This document shows, in pieces, positions 49,901 to 61,298 of a DNA stretch of 64,000 nt (its first letter is position 1; every line of letters starts with the position of its first letter). Position numbers and translations under genes: made by a program. The notes under the pieces were generated by a model, which saw only the letters and a list, made by a program, of their open reading frames with translations, was not told the origin of the DNA and did not search any database. Source of the DNA: Lamellibrachia columna (lineage: Eukaryota > Annelida > Polychaeta > Sabellida > Siboglinidae); NCBI GenBank assembly GCA_963662155.1, contig OY759273.1, forward strand, positions 24,003,036-24,067,035. The letters are read 5' to 3'.

Positions 49901-51356
49901 ACTAATGGGTGACTAAGCTTGCCCACTGCGAATTGTTAGATACGCCACTGCATGTGTTGTTCGTCTTTGTTTGCGTCTTCCTCCAGTGTCGGCTGCGCTC
50001 CGACTTGTCAAAAGTGCCACCTGGCGATTAAATTTGGACATTCCGAGAAATCACCAGATGGCACTGATTAGATGAATACTAAAAGGCACTTCAGAAGGTA
50101 GTCTGAATAATGATACTTTTGTCATACCCCTAAGCTTGGTTTGGTTACTCGGCATATTCAACATGCCATTTATGCACCTATGTTAATTTGTTGGTACAGC
50201 AGTGTTGAGTAACGTAGACGATATTTCTTGTCGCTTTGACAGCAGACGTCATGAAATAATATCGTACACAAGTTATAGTTGTGACACGTGGCCTTAACTG
50301 TTATTTGTGAACTACACTTTGTTGGACCGTTTGTTAAATCAGTGTACGTCTGTTATCACAGCACTGTGCTTGATATGGATGTAAGAATGTTTACTACTTT
50401 TATAAGTATGATGTTTGTATGAAAACAAACACGCATGCACTAACTAGTAGTGGTAATAATTATGCGGTCATGTGTAGAACCACCAAAAAACGAAAGATCA
50501 AAATCTGCACCGGTCGTAATTTTGTAATTTTGACCACAATGGCGATACATTTTACAGCTACGCCATGTGACCAACACGTGGCTATGTAGTAGTATTTTTT
50601 GAATGGGCCTACATACGTCATGAGTGCTAGATGACGTAGGTACCTTACGTCTCTCCTCCGCTCTCCGTATTTGAGAAGTGATAACTTTGAAATAAATAAC
50701 AAATTATTTCATGTAAATGAGGTGCAAAGTAATATATTTGAAAAGTAGCGATCTCGACTTTTGCAACACATGGTTTCGTGCATCTGTTGCGTAATCGGCA
50801 AACCCCAAACGGGCATCGCGCCGATGGGTTTATTTTCAGATTTCCTTCTATGGAAATAGACAGGTTACACATATACCCCCTGCGTATGATATTTTACGTC
50901 CTTTTGCAAAGACACCACGTAGACGGGACCGATTGATTTTTAGTGTATCCTCCAAACGACACATGTAAAGTTAAGTATAAAATAATATATTTAAATCTGA
51001 CAACAAATGGCGCCATATAATGATATAAAATGTAATAATTATTATTGTAGGACCATACTGTGGACATGGTTGCTTATAGTTCGCATTTGTCATGTACAGG
51101 TCACGAATTTCACGGGCCTATTCTTCACGTTTACCATCAACGTTTTCGCTTAGAAACAAACCAATGAAAAAAGGCACCAGGTCGAGCAGTCCAAGATAAA
51201 TCACACACATTGGACGGAGCTGGTTAATATATATCGCCTTGCGTCGTTTAGTATTTGTACAAGGTAGGGTTTATTTGTTATATGATCACTGTACCAGGTC
51301 ATGTATCACGTATAAGGTGATATTGCATTTATATAAGAGTCGCATTAAAACACAGT
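46939..51356. other. Long stretch without a supported gene
   Basis: No known domain and no exon set with matching phases. Possible terminal-exon acceptors for the upstream gene are at 48441 (tttactttgcag|GA) and 48724 (gtttctacag|GA). A canonical AATAAA lies at 49432. A 13-bp unit (gtagtcatcattt) is repeated about three to four times at 49198-49235. A 13-14-bp inverted pair, agtgccacctgg at 50010 and ccagatggcact at 50055, forms a small hairpin. Confidence 0.5.
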
Positions 51357-51379
51357 ATGTTGAATATGACATTTGATCT

Positions 51380-51522
51380 CTACTTTGTTGGCGTCATGTC
51401 GTCACTACAATGTAATATTTGTAGGGCGTATATTTATACGTTGTTGGTGTCATGTCGCCACTACAATGTAATATTTGTAGGGCGTATATTTATACGTTGT
51501 TGGTGTCATGTCGCCACTACAA
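51380..51522. repeat. 56-bp satellite, left block (about 2.5 copies)
   Basis: The unit is aatatttgtagggcgtatat + ttatacgttgttggtgtcat + gtcgccactacaatgt. The block ends at cactacaa (51522), where LINE sequence begins. Confidence 0.93.
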
Positions 51523-53158
51523 CACTTCTACTAAAAAGCTGTATCGATCAACTCATCTTTCCCATTACTACTATCATAAACCTTTCAATGCAGAGTGGAG
51601 TTGTTCCACAGGATTTCAAACAAGCTCTTGTAAATCCTCTTATTAAAAAACAAACTTTGTGCAAAGATGACCTAAGGAATTATCGTCCTATCTCTAATCT
51701 CAGTTTTCTGTCAAAAATATTGGAAAAAGTAGTTGCTAATCGCCTTCATGAACATATTTACAACCATCGCTTATCAAATGATCTACAGTCTGCATATAAA
51801 CGATTCCATTCTACTTAAACAGTTCTTCTCAAGATACACAATGATATAGTTGATAACATGGACAATGGCAAAGTCACAGCACTCACTTTACTTGATCTCT
51901 CAGCTGCTTTCGATACAATTGATCATTCAATCCTTTTACAACGCCTCCATAGATATTTTGGAATTTCTGGCCCAGCTCTTCGGTGGTTCAAATCATTTTT
52001 ATCAGACAGATATCAAAGTATTAACATATCTGGCACATTATCTAGCCCACAACATCTACCATTTGGAGTGCCACAAGGATCCGTCCTTGGCCCTGTTCTG
52101 TTCAGCTTATATACTACATCGCTCAGCCAAGTTATTGCTAATCGTAATCTCAGTCATCACCTTTATGCTGATGACACACAGGTTTACATATCACTTTCAC
52201 AATCAAATGCACAAGAATCTCTTTCGACTTTTAGTGATTGCCTTACTGATATCTTGTCGTGGATGGAATCAAGTAAGCTAAAGCTTAATCCAGATAAAAC
52301 AGACCTTATTATTATTGGCACTAAACAACAACGAAATAAAGTCATCAACCATTTTCCTGTTAAACTGCTTGGCAGTGATACATTCCCATCAGATACTGTC
52401 CGTAATCTAGGTGTTATCTTTGACAGTGATTTCAACTTTCGCCAGCATATCTCTCAAGTATGTAAATCCTGTTTCTATCATATTCGTGATCTTCGTCGAA
52501 TTCGGCGTCACATATCTACATCTACTGCTAAAACAATATCAACGGCACTAATTAGCAGCCGTCTTGACTATTGCAATTCACTACTAAACAACATTGCTAA
52601 AAGAGACTTGGCTAAACTCCAACGAGTACAAAATTGTCTGGCACGTGTGGTTCTCAGGGCGCCTCGGTTTTCACCGTCACTACCACTACTTAAACAGTTA
52701 CACTGGCTTCCAGTTTCTTATCGAATTAATTTTAAGCTGTCCACTCTTGCATATCGTGCTCTATCTACACAACAACCATTCTACTTGGCTAGTCTCCTGC
52801 ATCTTTCAAATATCCCTAGGCAGCTAAGATCATCAGTTTCACAACAACTTATTGTACCTAAAACAAAACTTAACTTGGGTAAACGTGCTTTCTCTGTCGC
52901 TGCGCCTAGGGTCTGGAATGAACTCCCTATCGCTTTGAAAACATCCGAAACTATTGCTATTTTCCGTAAAAAACTCAAGACATATCTATTCCAAATTGCA
53001 TTCCCACCATAAATGTTCGGTTGTCCCTCGTTCTGATACTGACTTTTGCGCGTCCTTGTTTACGATTACGCCTACTGATTCTGTTTTGTTGCGCCTCTGA
53101 GCTCAGGTTCCTGAGGATATAGGCGCCATAGAAGTCAATTATTATTATTATTATTATT
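51523..53158 (+). pseudogene. L2-like LINE reverse transcriptase, 5'-truncated, one nonsense codon
   Basis: A single frame runs from 51523 to 53012 with one internal stop, TAA at 51816-51818, where the family normally has Glu (FHST*TVLLKIHNDI). Motifs in order: KDDLRNYRPISNLSFLSKIL, LLDLSAAFDTIDHSIL (about 51888), FGVPQGSVLGPVLF (about 52065), HLYADDTQVY (catalytic YADD at 52164), SKLKLNPDKTDLIIIGT, VRNLGVIFDSDFNFRQHISQ, SSRLDYCNSLLNNI, LHWLPVSYRINFKLSTLAYR, PRVWNELPIALK. The endonuclease is absent (5' truncation). The 3' UTR ends aggcgccatagaagtcaatt and a TTA repeat at 53158. It lies within the 56-bp satellite. Because all RT motifs except for the nonsense codon are intact, this copy is fairly recent. 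Confidence 0.92.
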
Positions 53159-54394
53159 AATATTTGTAGGGCGTATATTTATACGTTGTTGGTGTCATGT
53201 CATCACTACAATGTAATATTTGTAGGGCGTATATTTATACGTTGTTGGTGTCATGTCGCCACTACAATGTAATATTTGTAGGGCGTATATTTATACGTTG
53301 TTGGTGTCATGTCGTCACTACAATGTAATATTTGTAGGGCGTATATTTATACGTTGTTGGTGTCATGTCGCCACTACAATGTAATATTTGTAGGGCGTAT
53401 GTTTATACGCTGTTGGTGTCATGTCGCCACTACAATGTAATATTTGTAGGGCGTATATTTATACGTTGTTGGTGTCATGTCGCCACTACAATGTAATATT
53501 TGTAGGGCGTATATTTATACGTTGTTGGTGTCATGTCGCCACTACAATGTAATATTTGTAGGGCGTATATTTATACGTTGTTGGTGTCATGTCGCCACTA
53601 CAATGTAATATTTGTAGGGCGTATATTTATACGTTGTTGGTGTCATGTCGTCACTACAATGTAATATTTGTAGGGCGTATATTTATACGTTGTTGGTGTC
53701 ATGTCGTCACTACAATGTAATATTTGTAGGGCGTATATTTATACGTTGTTGGTGTCATGTCGCCACTACAATGTAATATTTGTAGGGCGTATATTTATAC
53801 GTTGTTGGTGTCATGTCGTCACTACAATGTAATATTTGTAGGGCGTATATTTATACGTTGTTGGTGTCATGTCGCCACTACAATGTAATATTTGTAGGGC
53901 GTATGTTTATACGCTGTTGGTGTCATGTCGCCACTACAATATAATATTTGTAGGGCGTATATTTATACGTTGTTGGTGTCATGTCGCCACTACAATGTAA
54001 TATTTGTAGGGCGTATATTTATACGTTGTTGGTGTCATGTCGCCACTACAATGTAATATTTGTAGGGCGTATATTTATACGCTGTTGGTGTCATGCCGCC
54101 ACTACAATATAATATTTGTAGGGCGTATATTTATACGTTGTTGGTGTCATGTCGTCACTACAATGTAATATTTGTAGGGCGTATATTTATACGTTGTTGG
54201 TGTCATGTCGTCACTACAATGTAATATTTGTAGGGCGTATATTTATACGTTGTTGGCGTCATGTCGTCACTACAATGTAATATTTGTAGGGCGTATATTT
54301 ATACGTTGTTGGCGTCATGTTGCCACTACAATGTAATATTTGTAGGGCGTATATTTATACGTTGTTGGTGTCATGTCGCCACTACAATGTAATG
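53159..54394. repeat. 56-bp satellite, right block, about 22 copies
   Basis: Units repeat with a strict 56-bp period, differing mainly at gtcgcc/gtcgtc, gtt/gct and ggtgtc/ggcgtc. Each unit contains the palindromic core CGTATATTTATACG. The last unit fades into atgcttgcacggcgcatatt. Confidence 0.97.
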
Positions 54395-54965
54395 CTTGCA
54401 CGGCGCATATTGAAAGCGAAACAAAAGTCATGGTTTTGGACCTATACATCTATAGGTGTTACTAAAACAACCATTTGCAACTACAATCAAGAATATCAAG
54501 TCAATATGATATGGCCATGCTGCTTGCGTCTAAACTCAACTGATGCAATACATTTTGGCCTTTGTTTACTAAACTTATCCCGTTCTGACTTAACAGCTCT
54601 CTTGTTTGAGAGTTTGCGTTTCTTCGGTGCTTACCAGTCGGACCTTCGTTCTCGGTTGAAGACAATTAACGTGTCACTGCTTAAGTCTAGCTGCGTCGGT
54701 TTCCACGAACTGCCAGGCGCTTATTGGTCGCCCTGGTCAACGTGACAGCCGCCATGAAAAGATATTTTACCAGATTCTCCCACTGTTATAACAAATTCTA
54801 AGAATAAAATAAGCGTGGTATTCTTGGTTGTAGTTCCAATTGGTTGGATTTTTTATTAACACTTTTGGGCGCATTGTCCCCAAAACGTTTGTTTTGCTTT
54901 AACTAAATGTGGCCCATTCTAGGTCACTATCTCGTTTTCTTTTATAGTTTCTCTCTTTCTCAGTG
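54395..54965. other. Unrecognised sequence
   Basis: The plus frame extending from the satellite (to 54745) has no domain. No exon could be supported. Confidence 0.5.
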
Positions 54966-55398
54966 TAACCCACTCACTCACTCACTCACTCACTCACTCA
55001 CTCACTCACTCACTCACTCACTCACCCACCCACCCACCCACCCACCCACCACTCACTCATTCACCCACCCTCTCACTCACACACCACCCACCCACTCACT
55101 CACTCACTCACCCACCCACTCACTCACCCACCCACCCACTCACTCACTCACCCACCCATTCACTCACTCACCCACCCACTCATCCACCCATTCACCTAAC
55201 CACTCACCCACTCATTCACCCACCCAATCACTCACACACCCACCCACCCACTCACTCATTCATCCACCCACCGACCCACTCACCCACTCACTCACCCACC
55301 CACTCACTCACTCACCCACCCACACACTCACCCACTCATCCACCCATTCATCTACCCACTCACCCATCCACCCACCCACCCACCCACTCACTCACTCG
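54966..55398. repeat. CACT/CCCA compound tetranucleotide repeat
   Basis: CACT runs alternate with CCAC/CCCA runs over about 430 bp. The strand is almost free of G. The Thr-His-Ser-Leu frame is an artefact. Confidence 0.96.
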
Positions 55399-55431
55399 TT
55401 CTTTTTCTGTCTCTCTATCTGACTATCTGTA

Positions 55432-55433
<2 letters not shown>

Positions 55434-55519
<86 letters not shown>
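55434..55519. repeat. AT microsatellite
   Basis: A TA run of about 85 bp. Confidence 0.97.
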
Positions 55520-55522
<3 letters not shown>

Positions 55523-55858
55523 GTGTCTGCTTGTTTATAATACGTCCGTCGGTCCGTTTATTTATATCATTCCCTCGGTCCGCACAGTCCACTTTCTCGG
55601 TCCCCTCAGCCACATGTAACTTATTCTCCTTAAGGTAGCCGCCTATTGTGAAATCAAACTAATCTTATAGATTGTTTGGAATCCGTTTGACCCAAGAAGT
55701 CCAAGAAGGAAAACAGTTGAGGGTCCCGTGTATTTTTTTATATCTTACATTGTAGCTACGTCAGCAGCAAATTATGCAAAATCATGTTACGACTACGCTG
55801 CGCAGATCGATGCGCAGTTAGCTGGATTTCAGGGTAGACGCCTACCTTAATGCTCGAA

Positions 55859-55914
<56 letters not shown>

Positions 55915-56744
55915 TGAGTGCGTGAGTAAACATGGCTTTCGGGTTAGCTGAGGTCACACGATAATCTCGCTAGCGCTGCCCGAAGAATTGTTATAAACTA
56001 CTAGAATTAATGTTATCGATTAGTGCCGCCCACATCCGCTGTACACCGACAGCCTTCGAGGACCCTGGGTGCCTACAGGGAGCTACCAGGAACGAGGGCA
56101 TGTCTTAGATAGCCCAGGCTGTACTGTGCAGTCCGCATGATTCGTCCGCCCTGTCCGATATAGCAAGGGTCACGCCACGGTTAACTTTCATGTTGATAGC
56201 CACGTTAACGTTTCGCGTGAATATATGCGTAATTATGTTGGTAGAATCCACTCAGTTACACATTTAAATTACAGTATAAAAGGCTCTAGGATTCTGCCGA
56301 GGATAGAACAGAAAAGTAACAATATTTATTTCCACTGTGGTCCTCGTAGATCAGTAAATACAAGCAAGTTAGATTAAATTAAATTTAGATCGCATATAAA
56401 ACGGGGCTAAAATGTAGAAATAGTTCGTGACGTTCACTGTCGTTATGTTGCCAATATGCTGAACACGTTTGATAAAAATCAATTACTTGTAATTCGTCGA
56501 ATCCTGTCACAAAAGTGTGTAACCTCCAAACAGCAATGCGGAAACGCCTGAATCGCTGCACTTTTACATCTACTCCATAATGCACCAGTCCATCGCCAAA
56601 GATCCGAATTTTTTGCATACAAAATTTGCTCCTTCACGTACCAGTGCTGTTAAATCAGCAAGATAGTAAGATAGTAGTAAGATAGTAAGATAGTAGGCAA
56701 AGAAGAAGGCATAAAAGTTAGGATCCAAAAAGCCACAGTTGCTT
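55520..56744. other. No recognised gene; GTGC run
   Basis: A GTGC tetranucleotide run lies at 55858-55922. A short aagatagta duplication lies at 56659-56696. No exon could be supported. Confidence 0.55.
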
Positions 56745-57245
56745 TCCTTACTTGCCAGACATTGAAGAACAAGTTGAACACCAAGCTGAGGATATTCAGC
56801 TGTAAAGCCAGTTAGCGATACAGCTCGGAGACACGGAGAATGACGCAGCAAACACTGAAAAGGATGCAGACTTTCATCAATAGATGCCTGCGCATAATTA
56901 TGAATTTGAAATGGTCTAACAAAGTTAGCAAAAGCTCTCTCTGGGAAAGGACGAAGCAGCTACCTGTAAAAAAAAGAAATCAAAAAGAGAAAATTGAGGT
57001 GGATTTGTCATACAATACGAAAACCACATCTAGTATCATCAGAAAAGCATTAACTTGGAACCCTAATGGGAGAAGAAAAGAGGACGGCCCGGAAACACCT
57101 GGCGGCGAGACATGGAAACCGAACTGAAAAAAATGGGCTACACCTGGAATGAAATAACAGCGATAGCTCAGTACAGGACACGGTGGAGAACTTTCGTCGA
57201 TGGCCCATGTGAATATAGTATAGAGAATAAGAAACTGTGCTAATT
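56745..57245 (+). pseudogene. RTE-type LINE C-terminal fragment
   Basis: Frames read NTKLRIFSCKA, then LKRMQTFINRCLRIIMNLKW, SNKVSKSSLWERTKQLPV, then IIRKALTWNPNGRRKEDGP, and after a frame change TWRRDMETELKKMGYTWNEI and RTRWRTFVDGPC. This order is that of the C-terminal end of RTE-type LINE proteins that follow the RT domain (QTF.N.CLR..., WNPQGKRKRGRP, W...VDALC). Frameshifts and stops make it a relic. The N-terminal part is missing. Confidence 0.78.
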
Positions 57246-57948
57246 TGTAGATACCACATTACAGTACGAAGTGTAATCGTGGCCTGACCCCCACAATCGT
57301 GCGCAACCTCGTGACGGCCAGCGTCTCACTGATACTGACTGACCTGATACTAATATCAGAATATTCTAGAAACTTGAGACTTATTTCCAGATAGCGCCAC
57401 GTAAAACGTGTTTATTATCGTGTGTGCATAGATAAGAACCGTGGGCAGTTCTTCGTCGTATGTCTACATAAACGTTGTAGGCCTTATGATTGTCTCGAAA
57501 CTTGAATGTTAGGGGCTATCTATAAAGTATGGTACTCTATTTTTGGATTTGTCTAGACCACCACCCCTTGTCACTCTTCGTAGCGCTGGTCTGTACACCC
57601 CCTAAAAGTACGTTCTTTTTTATAAAGACCCCCCAACCTAGACTTCAGACTTCATGGTTGAGTCCGCCGTTCTTTCCCGTTCGAAATATACCTGAAAACT
57701 GGCATAGCAATCAATTCTACCATCTGATACTTTTACGTAACGAACGTGGCAATCGCCAAGGCACTTCTACCCCCATGTAATGCTCCATAACGCTTACCCG
57801 GACACCCCCCCCATGAGCATGACGCACTTGATGGATGACCTCTTAATTAATGTAAAGAGCCAACACCATGGCACACGTAAAGCCCGCCATACACAAAGTG
57901 GCAAGACTTCTAGTTATGCCAATTTCTATTTCTAGTTATCCCTAAATA
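57246..57948. other. No recognised gene
   Basis: Includes gaagtgtaatcgtggcctga at 57269, related to the motifs at 21613 and 36329. No exon could be supported. Confidence 0.5.
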
Positions 57949-57952
57949 TACA

Positions 57953-58008
<56 letters not shown>

Positions 58009-58033
58009 TATCACGCACGTACACGCACGCACC
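57949..58033. repeat. CGCA tetranucleotide microsatellite
   Basis: A CGCA run of about 60 bp with a small imperfect continuation. Confidence 0.96.
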
Positions 58034-58249
58034 CTCTTATACGGCAACCCCTTCTGCAAAGATACAATAGCTTTATAACAGGGGTGGCCTCTCTTGAGGG
58101 GGAATTATCATGGAAAAGCCTTATTTGCTGCATGGCAAACTGGCTTCTGATGAGGGTGTCACCCAATTTGTTATCTGACAGGAACCTTATGAAAGGGTCC
58201 GCTGTATATTTATAAACGGCAGTAAATTGTGCATAGGAAATTACCTGTA

Positions 58250-59108
58250 TATAAAATAGGGAGACATAGGAGAGTAACAGCTCCTTCAGGACGTCAGGAT
58301 TTTAGGAAGACATAAGAGAGCAACAGCTTCTTCAGGACGTCAGGACTTCACGGAGACATAGGAGAGCAACAGCTCCTTCAGGACGTCAGAACTTTAGGGA
58401 GACATAGGAGAGCAACAGCTCCTTCAGGACGTCAGGGCTTCAGGGAGACATGGGAGAGCAACAGCTCCGTCAGGACGTCAGAACTTTAGGGAGAAATAGG
58501 AGAGCAACAGCTCTTTCAGGACGTCAGGATTTTAGGGAGAAATAAGAGAGCAACAGCTCCTTCAGGACATCAGGACTTCAGGGAGACATAGGAGAGCAAC
58601 AGCTCCTTCAGGGCGCCAGGACTTCAGGGAGACATGGGAGAGCAACAGCTCCTTCAGGACGTCAGGACTTTAGGGAGACATGGGAGAGCAACAGCTCCTT
58701 CAGGACGTCAGGACTTTAGGGAGACATGGGAGAGCAACAACTTCTTCAGGACGTCAGGACTTTAGGGAGACATGGGAGAGCAACAACTCCTCGTCAGGAC
58801 TTCAGGGAGACATGGGAGAGCAACAACTCCTTCAGGACGTCAGGACTTTAGGGAGACATGGGAGAGCAACACCTCCTTCAGGACGTCAGGACTTTAGGGA
58901 GACATGGGAGAGCAACAGCTTCTTCAGGACATCAGGACTTTAGGGAGACATGGGAGAGCAACAACTCCTTCAGGACGTCAGGACTTTAGGGAGACATGGG
59001 AGAGCAACAGCTCCTTCAGGACGTCAGGACTTTAGGGAGACATGAGAGAGCAACAGCTCCTTCAGGACGTCAGGACTTTAGGGAGACATGGGAGAGCAAC
59101 AGCTCCTG
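58250..59108. repeat. 46-bp minisatellite, about 18 copies
   Basis: The unit is gggagacatgggagagcaac + agctccttcaggacgtcagg + acttta, with aaatagg, cataaga, cttctt and other variants. One copy is short (about 58780-58800). Left units are more diverged than right units. Confidence 0.96.
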
Positions 59109-59635
59109 TGCATCACAACGATTAACTCACCGCGTCCTACAAAGACCCATACACTTAGTGCGAATCATGATTTGGAGCAATTTAACCGAGGCAGAGCCGC
59201 ACCTTGAATAAATCGTAATAGCCACAACCGTATAGACCCGTGGAAACCGCAACTGTGACAACACTACGATGTTGAAGAGTCGAAACAATGGAATTCTATT
59301 TTGATCTGCATCAAGTCAAGTGGTTGGTTGGATATGTGCAGTTTGACACTTCGGATGACTGGTTGGAATGCATCAACCAGAGGGTGTAATAGTCTACCGG
59401 TAATTGGACTGTGTGTTTTGCAAGCGGACGGGGCTGGGGATATATAATAACTTTTAAAAAACATTTCATTCTTCAGCACCGACTAGTGTTGACGTATGGT
59501 GCACAAGCTACAACACGTGCTATCGTGGTGCCACCTTTCGTATACTTTTTACTTTAGGACATGACGTGCACGACACCTGGCGGTCATCATACACTTATGG
59601 CCAACTAATCAACCAACTAATGATTCACTAATATC

Positions 59636-60077
<442 letters not shown>

Positions 60078-60712
60078 AACATATACATGTATGCCCGTCT
60101 TCGGGGGGTGGTGGGGGGGGGGGCGGGGAGAGTTGTGTTTAACTGTAACATTTTAAGAAATCGCCCCAGGAATCCCCGGCTGATTGTGTACGCTCGAACC
60201 CCCCTTTAAACTCTGAGGCCTTGGTGGATTGTGTATTATTATTGGATGGATCCATAGACGTGTTGTGTTTGTTAAATTACAGGATGCCTGGTCGTATAGG
60301 GCTTGGCGAATTTTATTATAACCAGAGTCTAGTAATTGTTCGCAGTGGCTATTTGACCGGATACGGTCGAATAGCATAGCCCATGGGGCGCTATTTGTCC
60401 GGATGTTGACGAATAGCCCATATCGACACATTGGCTAGTTGACCAGATAAATGCTCACGAAGAAGAGGCGTAGGCCAATCGGCCGGACATTAGCCCTTGA
60501 CCATGGAAGGGGGGGTCTTAGACCCCCCGTGTATGTGGCAAATATTACGGTAAAGGATAAAGTATATACGCCTACATCGGAACCAGTGTTAATGTAAAGA
60601 CTGAAGTATTAGCAGAGATTAACCAACACAAAATTAAATGACTATAGGCCAATCATACATTTAAAAAAACAAATGTCCTGGATGTGTCATCAACCTAATC
60701 TATATTTATATA

Positions 60713-60717
<5 letters not shown>
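60078..60717. other. No recognised gene; small dispersed repeat
   Basis: A G-rich patch at 60104-60128. The stretch 60157-60215 is a relative of 44318-44385 (agaaatcgccccaggaatcc; gattgtgtacgctcgaaccc). No exon could be supported. Confidence 0.5.

Positions 60718-60766
<49 letters not shown>
60718..60766. repeat. AT microsatellite
   Basis: A TA run of about 48 bp. Confidence 0.96.
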
Positions 60767-60772
<6 letters not shown>

Positions 60773-61298
60773 GGTGGTGTGGTGTGGTGTGTCAACACAG
60801 GTCTTTGTGATGCGCCTAGTGCTGTAGTGTAGTGTGTAGCTCTTGCTTCACACTCTCGCTTTCAACTACAGACGCCAGATAGCTCCTTGGAGTGAAAAGG
60901 GAGCCGAGTGCGTAAGTCTCCCCGGCTGGTACATAGCCTCTCCATCGACAAGACTCTAGCACAACCTCCTCGTGGTACACTGCGGATACTGGGTACCCTG
61001 CGGCCCCAGGCAAATGTGCTAGTGAAAATCACTACCTTGTGATACAGGTTCTCGACAGAACCGAAGGCTAAGGGAGCAAACCCTAACAGAAAACCATGTC
61101 ATTGTGGCAGCATCAAGGGTGGTTGATGAATGGAACTCCCAACATCTCCCGACCAGCCACTGCAGGGACAAATAGCTCGCGCCTGTCTTGAAGTGTTCTT
61201 GCCGGTGTGAGACCTCTATTTGCTCCCCGAGAGAGTGCCGCTAGTAACTTGCAAAAGCCAGCAGCACTTCAACACTTTTTGCAAGCAGCTCTCATGAA
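60767..61298 (+). other. Probable 5' region of the LINE that follows
   Basis: GC-richer sequence than its left flank, running without a clear break into the LINE frame at 61299. It starts with a ggtgtggtgtggtgtg patch after an AT tract. No coding sequence was recognised; assignment as LINE 5' UTR is inference from position. Confidence 0.4.

Noticed and set aside
49988..50093. Possible terminal exon (acceptor cttcctccag followed by about 35 open codons)
   Set aside because: The frame covers a small inverted repeat (agtgccacctgg / ccagatggcact), the acceptor is ordinary and no other evidence links it to the upstream gene.
57050..57259. Minus-strand ORF over 57.1 kb
   Set aside because: Shadow frame of the RTE-type LINE C-terminal relic on the plus strand.
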